A stretch of 64,000 nucleotides of DNA from Streptomyces sp. R33 (GTDB taxonomy: Bacteria; Actinomycetota; Actinomycetes; Streptomycetales; Streptomycetaceae), in NCBI RefSeq assembly GCF_041200175.1, contig NZ_CP165727.1, positions 806,001 through 870,000 on the forward strand. The letters run 5' to 3'. Every line of letters starts with the position of its first letter. Position 1 is the first letter of the stretch. The notes beneath the pieces were generated by a model, which was given only the letters and a program-made list of their open reading frames with translations, was not told the origin of the DNA and did no database searches. Of this stretch, positions 1-8,169 are shown piece by piece. The position numbers and the translations under genes were made by a program.

Positions 1-22
1 GTGGACCGCCCCCTCCCGGCTC

Positions 23-1051
23 ATGAGAAGGACCGGCCGGCGCACCTTCGTCTGCCTCCTCCTGCTGGCCCTCCTGGGCGCGGCGACGGCAGCGTCCGCC
101 TCGGCTCCGGCCGGGGCCTCCGCCGCCTCGGTCTCCCCCGGTACGGGCGCGGCGGAAGCCGCGGCGGCCCGCTGGGGCGACCGCCGCCTCGACGAGGCCG
201 CCTTCCTGACCACCCACAACGCCTTCACCAACTACGACGACTCCCGCTGGAGTTCGGTGAACCAGGCCGAGTCGGTGCGGGCCCAGCTCGACAACGGGGT
301 CCGCGGTCTGAGTCTGGACACGCACTGGTACGAGCGCAGCACCTGGCTGTGCGTCATCAGCTTCGGCAGCGACTGCTACCCCAGCGACGTCTACCTGTGC
401 CACGGCGACTGCAAGACCTTCGCCGGAGCCACGTACGCCCTGCCGCGGCAGTCGTTCCAGGGCACGATGCAGACCGTGGTGGACTTCCTCGCCTCCCATC
501 CGCAGGAGGTCGTGACCGTCTTCCTCGAGGACTACGTGGGCGCCGACCAGCTGGGTCAGTCCCTCGGCCGGGTCAGGGGGCTGCAGGAGCTGCTGCTGCG
601 CCCCGACGACTGGGGGGTACGGCAGCACGGATGGCCGAAGGTGGCCGACCTCGTCACCGCCGGCAAGCGCCTGCTGATCTTCTCGGACCGGTCCGACCGT
701 GAGCACCTGGGCGTCATGTACGACAAGTCCTGGACGGTGAGCAACTACTGGAGCCTCGGGGACATGGGCAACGACCTCGCCTGCGTCACCCGCTGGCCCG
801 ATGTGCCCCTGGACCGCCAGGAGCCCGGATTCCGGCGGCTGTTCACGATGAGCCACCACCGCAACGTGCCCACCGTCCTGACGGCGGCCCTGGACAACGG
901 CGCCAAGCTGCGCAATCGCATCGCCGAGCAGTGCCGGCCCGCGGCCGGGGGCCGCAACCCGAACTACGTCTCCGTCGACTTCCACCGGCTGTCGGACGGC
1001 AGCGGCCACACACCCGCCTCGATCGTGGCGGAGCTCAACGCGAGCCCCTGA
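23..1051 (+). CDS. secreted PI-PLC-like phosphodiesterase
   Basis: Probably a secreted phospholipase C-like phosphodiesterase of the PI-PLC X fold (342 aa). Residues 1-30 form a signal peptide: an Arg-rich start (MRRTGRRTF), then a Leu/Ala core. The mature part carries TTHNAF (His65) and LCHGDC (His127), in the positions of the two catalytic histidines of bacterial PI-PLCs, plus the acidic GLSLDTHW segment. The ATG at 23 has no clear ribosome site and lies at the window edge, so the gene could start upstream. The exact phospholipid substrate cannot be told. It stands alone, with the next gene convergent. Confidence 0.72.
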   Translation: MRRTGRRTFVCLLLLALLGAATAASASAPAGASAASVSPGTGAAEAAAARWGDRRLDEAAFLTTHNAFTNYDDSRWSSVNQAESVRAQLDNGVRGLSLDTHWYERSTWLCVISFGSDCYPSDVYLCHGDCKTFAGATYALPRQSFQGTMQTVVDFLASHPQEVVTVFLEDYVGADQLGQSLGRVRGLQELLLRPDDWGVRQHGWPKVADLVTAGKRLLIFSDRSDREHLGVMYDKSWTVSNYWSLGDMGNDLACVTRWPDVPLDRQEPGFRRLFTMSHHRNVPTVLTAALDNGAKLRNRIAEQCRPAAGGRNPNYVSVDFHRLSDGSGHTPASIVAELNASP

Positions 1052-1073
1052 GTGCCGCTGACCGGGCGGTCGG

Positions 1074-1310
1074 TCAGTGCTCCGCGTGCAGGCTCGGCTT
1101 TCCGTCCGGCACCGGAGCCGGAGCCGGTGCGGCCGGGTCGACGGTCGCCGTGATGACCGTTGCGGTCAGCACGCTGGCCAGGGTGAGCCCGGCGACGAGC
1201 CACCCCGGGCGCGAGCGCTTGCGGTGCCGGGCGCTCGCGCGGCGGGCGCGCGGGTGCGGCGCGGTGTCGCGTTGCCGGCGGGGCTCCTGGGGTGCGGGGT
1301 AGGGGTTCAT
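1074..1310 (-). CDS. small single-pass membrane protein
   Basis: A 78-aa protein of unknown function. The N-terminal half is strongly basic (PRRQRDTAPHPRARR and onward), followed by one hydrophobic segment at about residues 36-56 and a short Pro/Ala-rich tail. This fits a single-pass membrane protein with a cytoplasmic basic head. Nearly all third codon positions are G or C, which favours real coding. It lies downstream of, and on the same strand as, the flavocytochrome gene, separated by a repeat-rich spacer. I do not recognise a family. Confidence 0.5.
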   Translation of the reverse strand: MNPYPAPQEPRRQRDTAPHPRARRASARHRKRSRPGWLVAGLTLASVLTATVITATVDPAAPAPAPVPDGKPSLHAEH

Positions 1311-1336
1311 CGCAGATCGGGGTCCTCGGTCGTGCC

Positions 1337-1400
1337 GGTGGGTCCGGTGGGTCCGGTGGATTCAGCGGGCTCAGCGGGCTCAGCGGCTCAGCGGGCTCAG
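1337..1400. repeat. short tandem repeats in spacer
   Basis: The spacer holds two tandem arrays. One is roughly three copies of GGTCCGGTG. The other is CAGCGGGCT at 1363, 1372 and 1389, with an 8-bp variant at 1381. The last copy overlaps the stop codon of the flavocytochrome gene. This looks like replication slippage; no dyad symmetry or coding sense was seen. Confidence 0.7.
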
Positions 1401-2701
1401 TAGGTGAAGCACTCCGTGTGGATGCGCGCCGCGGGGACGCCCGCCCTGATCAGCGCCGCAGTGGTCGCATCGGCCATGCCGGGCGGCCCACAGAGGTAGA
1501 CGTCGCGGTCGGACAGGTCGGGGACGAGCGCACGCAAGGCCTGGGGCGCGAGGGGGTCGTACGCGGCGTCGGAGCGTCCGACCAGGTAGTGCAGTGCGGC
1601 CTGACGGTCGGCGGCGATGGCCTCCAGCTCATCGCGCAGGACCAGCTGGTCCGCGTCGCCCGCCCGGTAGAGCAGGGTCAGATCACCCGGGCCTGCCGGC
1701 AGCGACTCGAAGAGGGCGCGCATGGGAGTGATCCCGATGCCGCCGGCGATCAGCAACACCTTGGAGCGGGTGCGCCGCCGCTCGGTGAGGGCGCCGAACG
1801 GACCGGTCGCAAGGACCCTGGTGCCCGGCCGGAGCCCGCGGACGCGCCGCGAGTGCCCGCCGAGCGCCTTCACGGTGATGCGGAGGCGGTCGTCGCGGGC
1901 GGGCGCGGAGAGCGAGAACGGCAGGGCGGTGTGCCACAGGCCACCGGTCAGGAATCGCCAGCGGAAGAACTGACCCGGCGCGGCCCGGAGTTCGCGGAGC
2001 CGGCCTCCCTGGATGGTGACGGAGACGACGCCGGGGCCCTCCAGGTCGACGGCGGCCACGCGCAGACCGTGCCGCAGGGCCTGACGGACCGGGACGATCC
2101 CGCGGTACCAGGCGAGCAGTACGCCGACGACGGTGTGGAGCAGGGCCCAGAACCAGGTGGTGAGGGCGGTGACGGCGACGTCGGGGCCGGCGAGCTGGTG
2201 GACGAAGCCGAGCGCGGCGGCGAGGTAGGTGAGGAGGTGGATGCCGCGCCACGCCTCGTGCGAGACCCGGCGGCGCACGGCCCGGGCAGAGCACAGACCG
2301 GCACCTGCCAGCAGCGCGGCTCCCGCGAACGCGGCGGTGACGGCCGGGTACCGGAACAGGGCCCCGGTGGCGGTCAGCAGGTCGGTCCCGGTGCGCAGGG
2401 CGTACACGACGAGGGCGAACAGTCCGTGGGCGCCGCACAGGACCAGAACCCAGCGCCCGCCGAAGGCGTGCCAGCGGGCGAGGCGGTCGGCACCCACCCC
2501 GTGCTCGACCGCCGGTACGCGTGCCATCAGGAAGAGCATGGCGAGGATCCCGTAGCCCGCGAGGAGCCCGGTGAGGTGGGCGGCCGCCCCGATGAGCTCG
2601 TCGGGGCGGGCGGACGGATGCACCTGCACGGCCCACAGCAGGACGACGGCGGCCGCCCCACCGGCCAGGCCGGCGCGCAGCCGCTCGGGGGCGGTCCTCA
2701 T
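1397..2701 (-). CDS. ferric reductase-like transmembrane FAD/NAD(P) oxidoreductase
   Basis: A 434-aa membrane flavocytochrome that should pass electrons from NAD(P)H through FAD to membrane heme. Residues 1-200 hold about six hydrophobic segments with histidines spaced as in ferric-reductase/NOX heme domains (RWHAFGG, CGAHGLF, AWRGIHLLTYLA, FVHQL). The second half is a ferredoxin-reductase module: an FAD loop around LPFSLS, the NAD-binding segment LIAGGIGITPMRAL and a C-terminal YLCGPPGM. The open frame continues about 114 codons upstream in low-quality sequence; the ATG at 2701 starts the recognisable protein. The acceptor is unknown: ferric iron, quinone or superoxide chemistry are all possible. 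Confidence 0.8.
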   Translation of the reverse strand: MRTAPERLRAGLAGGAAAVVLLWAVQVHPSARPDELIGAAAHLTGLLAGYGILAMLFLMARVPAVEHGVGADRLARWHAFGGRWVLVLCGAHGLFALVVYALRTGTDLLTATGALFRYPAVTAAFAGAALLAGAGLCSARAVRRRVSHEAWRGIHLLTYLAAALGFVHQLAGPDVAVTALTTWFWALLHTVVGVLLAWYRGIVPVRQALRHGLRVAAVDLEGPGVVSVTIQGGRLRELRAAPGQFFRWRFLTGGLWHTALPFSLSAPARDDRLRITVKALGGHSRRVRGLRPGTRVLATGPFGALTERRRTRSKVLLIAGGIGITPMRALFESLPAGPGDLTLLYRAGDADQLVLRDELEAIAADRQAALHYLVGRSDAAYDPLAPQALRALVPDLSDRDVYLCGPPGMADATTAALIRAGVPAARIHTECFTY

Positions 2702-3070
2702 CTGCGCCGTCCCGCGCCGGCGCCGGTGGCGGTCGAGGGGCCGGGAAGGGCGCGCGGGAGAGCCATGCCAAGTCCGTTTCACTCGTTGGTCGACACATCT
2801 CCCTGCCTGCCGTACCGGAGCAGCTCCGGAGACGGCCGACAGGGACGTAGCGTCGGCAACTATGTGCAAACTCGCTCGCGGCAAGCAATGGCGATGACAT
2901 CCGTCACGGACGGCGATGTGAGCGCTATGTCCGCTCCTGAGAGATATGGACACTCCACATCGACTCGCCGACGGCCAGGCGCACTCCCCGTTTCGACTTT
3001 GCATTCCTGCAGTACAGACGTGCCGCGACCGCCCGCCTAGCACACGTGGGCGTGCGTTTTGGGTAACTTT
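2702..3070. other. 369-bp intergenic region without a convincing gene
   Basis: It lies between the flavocytochrome start and the RNase HI stop, both on the minus strand. It should hold the flavocytochrome promoter and the RNase HI 3' end. Codon bias is absent in all frames. The visible structure is the long hairpin at 2800-2845, reported separately. Near 3045-3075 are a weak GCAC/GTGC dyad and T-runs. Confidence 0.6.
2800..2845 (-). promoter_or_regulatory. long imperfect hairpin upstream of the flavocytochrome gene
   Basis: The core is a perfect palindrome, CCGGAGC-A-GCTCCGG (2815-2829). It is extended outward by GCCGT/ACGGC and TCCCTG/CAGGGA pairs with small internal mismatches, giving a near-continuous dyad of about 46 nt. 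It sits about 100 nt upstream of the start codon on the coding strand. It could be a leader RNA structure, an operator or an upstream terminator; no U-tract is visible. Confidence 0.4.
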
Positions 3071-3778
3071 TTACGCTTCCTCGGCGCTGCCGCACGCCTG
3101 GTGGCCCCAGCGGTTGTCGAGCTTGGTGATCATGTCGCCGACCGCGTACGACGATCCGCAGGGGCAGCTGCCGGGGAACTTCGCCTTGATGGCGCCCCGG
3201 CTCCGGGTGGACTTCTTTGCTCCGGCTCCGGCTCCGGCTTTGGCTCCGGCTGCGGGCTTCGATCGCGAAGCAGACGTGCGGGCGGGAGCGGGTACGGGAA
3301 TAGATGCACTGCCGAGTGCCGTGCCGGCCGCCTGCTGGGTGACCGCGGCGTCACTGGCGGCCTGGTCGGCGATCGCATTCAAATGGTCGCCGTCCTCGCG
3401 GTGGGCCGGCACGTAGCGGAATTCCACGTCCCGCTCGGCCAGCAGGGCGTCGATCTGCTCGACGAGCTCCCGGTTGGCCACGGGTTTGCCCGCCGCGGTC
3501 TTCCACCCGTTGCGCTTCCAGGCCGGGAGCCACTGGGTCACCGCCTTCATGGCGTACTGGGAGTCCATACGGACCTCGACGGCGGTCCCCGGGGCCAGGG
3601 ACTCCAGCAGCCGCTGGAGGGCGGTGAGCTCACCCACGTTGTTGGTGGCCCGGCCCAGGGGCCCGGCCTCCCAGCGCTCCGGCCGGCCCTGTGTGTCGGC
3701 GACGACCCACGCCCAGCCGGCCGGTCCGGGGTTCCCCTTGGCCGCGCCGTCGCAGGCGGCAATGATGCGATCAGACAT
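3071..3778 (-). CDS. rnhA: ribonuclease HI with C-terminal Cys extension
   Basis: Cuts the RNA strand of RNA-DNA hybrids. The RNase H fold covers residues 1-145: Asp10 in CDGAAKGNPG, Glu50 in NNVGEL, Asp72 in RMDSQ, His126 and Asp138 match the DEDD-plus-His active site. Residues 145-190 are an Ala/Pro/Lys linker. The last 40 residues contain CPCG and a later HQAC, suggesting a small metal-binding or nucleic-acid-binding tail. The ATG at 3778 (MSDRIIAACDG) is preferred over an in-frame ATG six codons upstream because the fold begins there. It is a lone gene. Confidence 0.88.
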   Translation of the reverse strand: MSDRIIAACDGAAKGNPGPAGWAWVVADTQGRPERWEAGPLGRATNNVGELTALQRLLESLAPGTAVEVRMDSQYAMKAVTQWLPAWKRNGWKTAAGKPVANRELVEQIDALLAERDVEFRYVPAHREDGDHLNAIADQAASDAAVTQQAAGTALGSASIPVPAPARTSASRSKPAAGAKAGAGAGAKKSTRSRGAIKAKFPGSCPCGSSYAVGDMITKLDNRWGHQACGSAEEA

Positions 3779-3957
3779 CCCCCGATCATGCACCACCGCC
3801 GCCCGGCGGCGAATTCGGCTCGTGAGGACGCCACGGGGAGCGGGCCGACCGGATGCACCGGCCGGGGGTTCCCCGCAGCCGGTCCGGAAGCCTCCTCGCC
3901 ACGGGGGTGCCGGAACGGCACAATGGGCCGGGTCAGCGCCGCCCGGCAGGAGAGCGT

Positions 3958-4902
3958 GTGAGCGTACCGATCATCATCGACTGCGACCCCGGGCACGACG
4001 ACGCCCTCGCGATCATGCTCGCGGCAGGTGACCCCGCGGTCGACCTCCTGGCCATCACCACCGTCGCGGGCAATCAGACGCTCGCGAAAACCACGCTGAA
4101 CGCGCGCCGGGTCTGCACCGTCGCGGGCATCACGGACGTGCCCATCGCTGCAGGCTGCGCCCGGCCGCTGGTCCAGGCGCTGAACGTGGCGGACGACGTC
4201 CACGGCGTGTCCGGCCTCGACGGGCCACGATTCCCCGAACCCACCGTGGACGTGGTCGCCGAGCACGCGGTGGACCTCATGTACCGGATCCTGACCCGGC
4301 ACGCGGAGCCGGTCACCCTCGTACCGACGGCGCCGTTGACCAACATCGCCCTGCTGCTGACCCGGTATCCCGATGCCGCCTCCCGCATCCGGGAGATCGT
4401 CCTCATGGGCGGATCGACGGAGCGGGGCAACCGGACCCCGGCCGCCGAGTTCAACGTCCAAGCCGACCCGGAAGCCGCGGACATCGTCTTCCGCAGCGGC
4501 GTTCCGCTCACCATGTGCGGCCTGAACGTCACGCACCAAGCGCTCGCCACGCCCGAGATCGTCGCTCGCTTCGAGGGCCTGGGCACCGAACTGGGGCACG
4601 TCTGCGCCGAGCTGCTGACGTTCTTCGGGTCAACCTACCGCAGGCTGTGGGGGTTCCAGGACCCGCCGCTGCACGATCCGGTCGCGGTCGCCCGGGTGAT
4701 CGACCCGTGCATCGTGCACTGCGTGGATGCGAACGTGGTCGTCGAGCTGCAGGGCCGGTACACCCGGGGTGCCACCGTGGTGGATCTGCACCGGTACCTC
4801 GACCGGCCCGTGAACGCGCAGGTGGCGCTCACCCTGGACGCCGGCCTGTTCTGGGACCGGATGGTCGCCGCCGTGACGGCTCTCGGCGACCGCATGGCCT
4901 GA
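3958..4902 (+). CDS. inosine-uridine-preferring nucleoside hydrolase family protein
   Basis: Hydrolyses the N-glycosidic bond of ribonucleosides to base and ribose, in purine/pyrimidine salvage (314 aa, normal length). The N-terminal calcium-binding signature DCDPGHDDA is at about residues 8-16. Further family motifs are VPTAPLTN, the EIVLMGGS segment, EFNVQADPEAA and HDPVAVA near the C-terminus. The GTG at 3958 has AGGAG five bases upstream. The open frame extends 35 codons further upstream with no family similarity. It is cytoplasmic, with no transporter beside it. Confidence 0.88.
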   Translation: MSVPIIIDCDPGHDDALAIMLAAGDPAVDLLAITTVAGNQTLAKTTLNARRVCTVAGITDVPIAAGCARPLVQALNVADDVHGVSGLDGPRFPEPTVDVVAEHAVDLMYRILTRHAEPVTLVPTAPLTNIALLLTRYPDAASRIREIVLMGGSTERGNRTPAAEFNVQADPEAADIVFRSGVPLTMCGLNVTHQALATPEIVARFEGLGTELGHVCAELLTFFGSTYRRLWGFQDPPLHDPVAVARVIDPCIVHCVDANVVVELQGRYTRGATVVDLHRYLDRPVNAQVALTLDAGLFWDRMVAAVTALGDRMA

Positions 4903-4917
4903 CCGGCCCGCAGGTGG

Positions 4918-5310
4918 TCAGACGGGCGTGAAGACGTCCTCGCGGGTGTCGTCGAGGATGAACCCGAGGTCGAGGCGGACCCGGACGGTCACGCGGTGCC
5001 TCTGCTCCTCGTACGCGATCCAGGCGGGTTCCAGGGAGCCGACCTGCTCTTCGAGCTGCCTCCTGCTCCCCGGGGGCATCTCGTGGCCGAAGGTGTCGAG
5101 AAGCGACTTGAGCCGCTCGTACTCGCGGGCCTCGTGGCTCTGATGCTGGTGTTCGACCACCCGCTCGACGGTGCCCTCGGTGCCTGCTGCCAGATACACG
5201 GACCCGGCGACGGCCCCCGGCGAGGTCGCGGGCTCCCCCGTCATCGCCACCCAATCGGTCAGTCTGGTGTCCGCGGCCAGCTTCACCCGCTGGCCTTCTT
5301 TCAGCGTCAT
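4918..5310 (-). CDS. hypothetical protein, 130 aa
   Basis: Not recognised. The N-terminal part (LKEGQRVKLAADTRLTDW, then AAGTEGTVERVVEH) looks like a small beta-barrel of SH3/KOW type. The middle is an Arg/Glu-rich helix (EAREYERLKSLLDTFG). The C-terminal strands include VTVRVRLDLGF. No signal peptide or membrane segment is present. The ATG at 5310 follows GGAGGGACGAGG and is preferred to an in-frame ATG 16 codons upstream. It is convergent with the nucleoside hydrolase, leaving a 15-bp gap. Confidence 0.6.
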   Translation of the reverse strand: MTLKEGQRVKLAADTRLTDWVAMTGEPATSPGAVAGSVYLAAGTEGTVERVVEHQHQSHEAREYERLKSLLDTFGHEMPPGSRRQLEEQVGSLEPAWIAYEEQRHRVTVRVRLDLGFILDDTREDVFTPV

Positions 5311-5423
5311 CGAATCCTCGTCCCTCCGTCGGTGCAGGCTGTTCGCACTTAAGGTCATGAATCATCGATAACCTTAAGCATCCTCGCCACCCGGGGAAGC
5401 AGCATCACAGGAGAGGCACAGAC

Positions 5424-6185
5424 ATGAACCCCGCCCAGCACGGAACGGCCGTCGCAGCCGAGACCGCCCGATTCGTCGCCACGGTCAAGGGGGCCGACCT
5501 CGCCACGCCGGTGCCGACCTGCCCCGGCTGGACTCTCGCCGACCTCACGCAGCACGTCGGCAGCGTGCACCGCTGGTTCACCGAGCTGCTTCGCCGGCGC
5601 ATCCAGCAGCCGCCGACGAGCCGTGACGTGGACCTGCGCCTGCCGGAGGACCGGGAGGGTCTGCCGGACTGGCTGGCCGAGAGCGCTGCGGAGGCCGCCG
5701 AGGTCTTCGCCGCCATCGACCTGGACGCGCCGATGTGGGCCTGGGGAGTCGACCAGCACGCCCGCTTCTGGGTCCGGCGCATGCTCTTCGAGACCCTCGT
5801 CCACCGGGCCGACGCGGAGCTCGCACTCGGGATCGATCCGCACATCGACCGCGTGCTGGCGGTCGACGGCATCGACGAGTTCCTCACCAACCTGCCGTTC
5901 GCATCCTCCTTCGCGCCGGGGACCGGCCAACTGCGCGCCCCTGACCGGACCCTTCGCTTCAGCTGCACGGACGGCGCCGGCGACTGGCAGGTCGGCCTGC
6001 GCCCCGACGGCTTCGCGCTGGTGACCGGCGACGCCGAGCCCCGTACGGCGGACGCCACGGTGCAGGGTTCGGCTGCGGACCTGCTCCTGCTCCTCTACGG
6101 CCGCCTGGACCGCCGGAGCGACGCCTTCCACCTGCTCGGCGACCCGGACCTGATCGCCCACTGGTTCGCACACTCGGCGTTCTAG
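5424..6185 (+). CDS. maleylpyruvate isomerase family mycothiol-dependent protein
   Basis: A 253-aa DinB/MDMPI-fold protein. The N-terminal helical bundle carries a histidine in DLTQHVGSVHRW, and later LFETLVHRADAEL supplies the Glu-x3-His-x2-Asp pattern that binds metal in mycothiol-dependent maleylpyruvate isomerase. The C-terminal 90 residues (FSCTDGAGDWQVGLRP, then DLLLLLYGRL) match the SCP2-like domain usual in the family. AGGAGAGG precedes the ATG at 5424. Most Streptomyces members have no known substrate, so a thiol-transfer or isomerase role is inference. It overlaps the convergent nitroreductase by 4 bp. Confidence 0.8.
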   Translation: MNPAQHGTAVAAETARFVATVKGADLATPVPTCPGWTLADLTQHVGSVHRWFTELLRRRIQQPPTSRDVDLRLPEDREGLPDWLAESAAEAAEVFAAIDLDAPMWAWGVDQHARFWVRRMLFETLVHRADAELALGIDPHIDRVLAVDGIDEFLTNLPFASSFAPGTGQLRAPDRTLRFSCTDGAGDWQVGLRPDGFALVTGDAEPRTADATVQGSAADLLLLLYGRLDRRSDAFHLLGDPDLIAHWFAHSAF

Positions 6186-6748
6186 ACATCACCGACCGGC
6201 CGCCAGGGCGCGGCGCGGAGGTCCGCGGTGCTGCGCCGCTCCCGCACCACCGGGGGTTCGTCGGCCGCCCGGCCGACCGCGATCATGGAAACGATCGACC
6301 AGCCGGGGTTCGGCCGGAGCTCCCCGGTGAGGGCTTCGAGATCGAAGGCCCGGAACTGGTGGGATGCCAGCCCCATGGCCTGGGCCTGGATGCTCAGGTG
6401 GGCGACGGCCTGTCCGAGGTCGTAGTCGGCGAACTCGGAGTAGACGGTCCCGGAATCGTCGACATGGCGGCGGGTGAGCGCAACCACGAGCAGACCGGCG
6501 TCGGCCGCCCACCGTGCAGAGCTGGGCGCGAGATGGCGCAGCACCCGCTCGCGGTCCGGCTCGCCCGGCCTGACGGGAAAGAACCCCCACGGTTGGGAGT
6601 TCCCGGCAGAGGGCGACCACCTCGCGGCTTCGAGGAGCAGCTCGAGGGCGTGGTCGTCGACGAGGCCCGACGGGTCGAACTTGTAGGGGCTGAACCGGTC
6701 GGCCAGCAGGGGGTGGATCCGGTCGGACCGCTCGAGATCATGAGGCAC
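6182..6748 (-). CDS. nitroreductase family protein
   Basis: An FMN-dependent NAD(P)H oxidoreductase of the nitroreductase fold (188 aa). The N-terminus has RFSPYKFD, then the helix EAARWSPSAGNSQPWGFFPV, which carries the FMN-phosphate-binding Ser/Asn cluster. The middle holds YDLGQAVAHLSIQAQAMGLASHQ and the C-terminal strand PGWSIVSMIAVGRAADEPP. The frame stays open 90 codons upstream without similarity. The GTG at 6748 gives the normal family start, although its ribosome site is weak. It is transcribed divergently from the hypothetical gene at 6822. The physiological substrate is unknown. Confidence 0.8.
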   Translation of the reverse strand: MPHDLERSDRIHPLLADRFSPYKFDPSGLVDDHALELLLEAARWSPSAGNSQPWGFFPVRPGEPDRERVLRHLAPSSARWAADAGLLVVALTRRHVDDSGTVYSEFADYDLGQAVAHLSIQAQAMGLASHQFRAFDLEALTGELRPNPGWSIVSMIAVGRAADEPPVVRERRSTADLRAAPWRPVGDV

Positions 6749-6821
6749 GTCCCGGACAACAGACTGCCCGGGCGGTTCATTTCCGTTCGAGCCGCTCGGC
6801 CAAGGACACGCGCTCCACTCA

Positions 6822-7292
6822 ATGTCGTACGACCTGCCGCTGGCACTCCGGGCCCTGGCCCGGACCGGCCGTGGGGAACTCCGCGACCACATCGCCGACT
6901 TCCACCGGATGAACGACCTCCTCGCCTCCTCCGTCGACGTGGTCCAGGACGAGACCTCCGCCCGGTACTGCCGTCGACTGCAGTCGCTGGACCGGTTGTT
7001 CACCGGCGACGACGAGCTGTTCACCAGCTACGGGATCCGGGTCGCACGGGGCACGGCCTGGTTCAACTGCGACAGGCTGACGGATCCGCAGGCCACCGCC
7101 GGGGCGATGGGCTCCATCAGCAGGTCGACCGCCGCGTTCATCGCCGAGTTCCGCTCGCCGGACGACTGGCGGCGCCGCCTCGCCTTCCGAGTCCTGCGGG
7201 CCGTGGTCCCCTCCCGGCGGCAGTGGCCGCCACGGGCACCCCGGTGGGAGGCGACCTGCGGTCCGTCTGAGCTCCGGTCCACGGGCCGCTAG
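6822..7292 (+). CDS. hypothetical protein, 156 aa
   Basis: Not recognised. It is predicted soluble and helical, with an Arg-rich C-terminus. The stretch FHRMNDLLASSVDVVQDE and the motif ARYCRRLQSLDRLF are distinctive. Codon third positions are almost all G/C here, whereas the opposite-strand frame over the same bases reads as Pro/Arg-rich shadow sequence, so I chose this strand. It lies 73 bp from the divergent nitroreductase start and 34 bp upstream of the next gene on the same strand. Confidence 0.5.
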   Translation: MSYDLPLALRALARTGRGELRDHIADFHRMNDLLASSVDVVQDETSARYCRRLQSLDRLFTGDDELFTSYGIRVARGTAWFNCDRLTDPQATAGAMGSISRSTAAFIAEFRSPDDWRRRLAFRVLRAVVPSRRQWPPRAPRWEATCGPSELRSTGR

Positions 7293-7326
7293 GGTCGTGG
7301 GGAACCGTCCCGGATCAGGTGGAGGC

Positions 7327-7905
7327 ATGGTGGGCACAGCTCTGGTCGCGCTGGCGGCCGCGACCGTCGGTGTGGTCGGCACGCTCCTCGCGCCCGTCCT
7401 GTCCCAGCGTCTGACGGCCCGTGCCCAGGCGGAGCAGTTCGACCGCCAGCAGCGGACGGACCACGCCGTACGGCTCCACGAACGGCAGATCGCCGAGGAG
7501 GAACGGCGGCGCCACTGCTATGTGGCGGCCAACGCCGCGTACCGGCGCCACCGGGTCGAGCTGATGAACTTCCTGTGGCTGGTGCAGAAGGGCGAGGTCA
7601 CGCCGGAGGGCCGGCAGGCGATGGAGGCCGCCCGGCATGCGCACCACGCCGCCTTCGCCGAGGCTCAGATGATCGCCTCCACCGCGGTGATGGACGAGCT
7701 GGACACCATGACCACGGCGCTGTCCGAACTGTACGGACGGACGATGCGGCTGGAGGAGGGCCACCCGGTGCCGGGTGGCTCCTTCCAGGAGATACACGAC
7801 GAGCTGCAGGAACTCTGGAGCCGCGGGCAGGATCTCCGCGCCGCGATGCGCGCCGACCTGGGCGTCGACGACGGCCCGATCACCCGCCCCACCGCGCACC
7901 CCTGA
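7327..7905 (+). CDS. hypothetical membrane-anchored coiled-coil protein
   Basis: A 192-aa protein. One hydrophobic segment at residues 3-25 (VALAAATVGVVGTLLAPVL) is followed by a charged helix with coiled-coil character (RAQAEQFDRQQRTDHAVRLHERQIAEEERRR) and a helical C-terminal half. It fits a small protein tethered to the membrane with a cytoplasmic helical bundle, a form common in Streptomyces and without known function. The ATG at 7327 has GGTGGAGG just upstream and begins directly at the membrane segment. An in-frame start 10 codons earlier is less likely. Confidence 0.6.
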   Translation: MVGTALVALAAATVGVVGTLLAPVLSQRLTARAQAEQFDRQQRTDHAVRLHERQIAEEERRRHCYVAANAAYRRHRVELMNFLWLVQKGEVTPEGRQAMEAARHAHHAAFAEAQMIASTAVMDELDTMTTALSELYGRTMRLEEGHPVPGGSFQEIHDELQELWSRGQDLRAAMRADLGVDDGPITRPTAHP

Positions 7906-7962
7906 GCCGGCCGGCCGCCGCGATGCGATCGACGGCATGGCGCACTGACCCGACCCCCGGCC

Positions 7963-8169
7963 GTGCGGCGGGCCCACTTCACGCGGCTGCTCCACGACAC
8001 CGACCTCGACATCGACGCGACAGCCGCTCGGAGCGGCTACGCGCTGCGGCGGGCAGTCCAGCGCTGGTACGGCACCACGCCCGCCAGGCTGCACCGCGAC
8101 GGGGTTCGGCCTGAACCCCCGCCCCGCCACCGCTCCCCCGTCAGAAGCCGTTGCGAAAGCGCATCCTGA
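7963..8169 (+). pseudogene. possible remnant of an AraC-type DNA-binding domain
   Basis: A short frame in the spacer reads HFTRLLHDTDLDIDATAARSGY, then AVQRWYGTTPARLHRDG. This resembles the end of an AraC/XylS helix-turn-helix domain (the FxRxF…GxTPxxYR pattern). No upstream sensory domain or intact N-terminus is present, and the tail runs into Pro/Arg sequence. It is best read as a decayed fragment, if it is real at all. Confidence 0.25.

Noticed and set aside
1292..3040. 582-codon plus-strand open frame
   Set aside because: It is antisense to the flavocytochrome gene and reads as Gly/Arg/Asp-rich shadow sequence; the minus-strand frame has family motifs and coding bias.
3547..4599. 350-codon minus-strand open frame across RNase HI start and nucleoside hydrolase
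   Set aside because: No motif, no ribosome site, and both overlapped genes have clear motifs on their own frames.
6819..7382. 187-codon minus-strand frame opposite the hypothetical gene at 6822
   Set aside because: Its composition is Pro/Arg-rich and codon third positions favour the plus strand.
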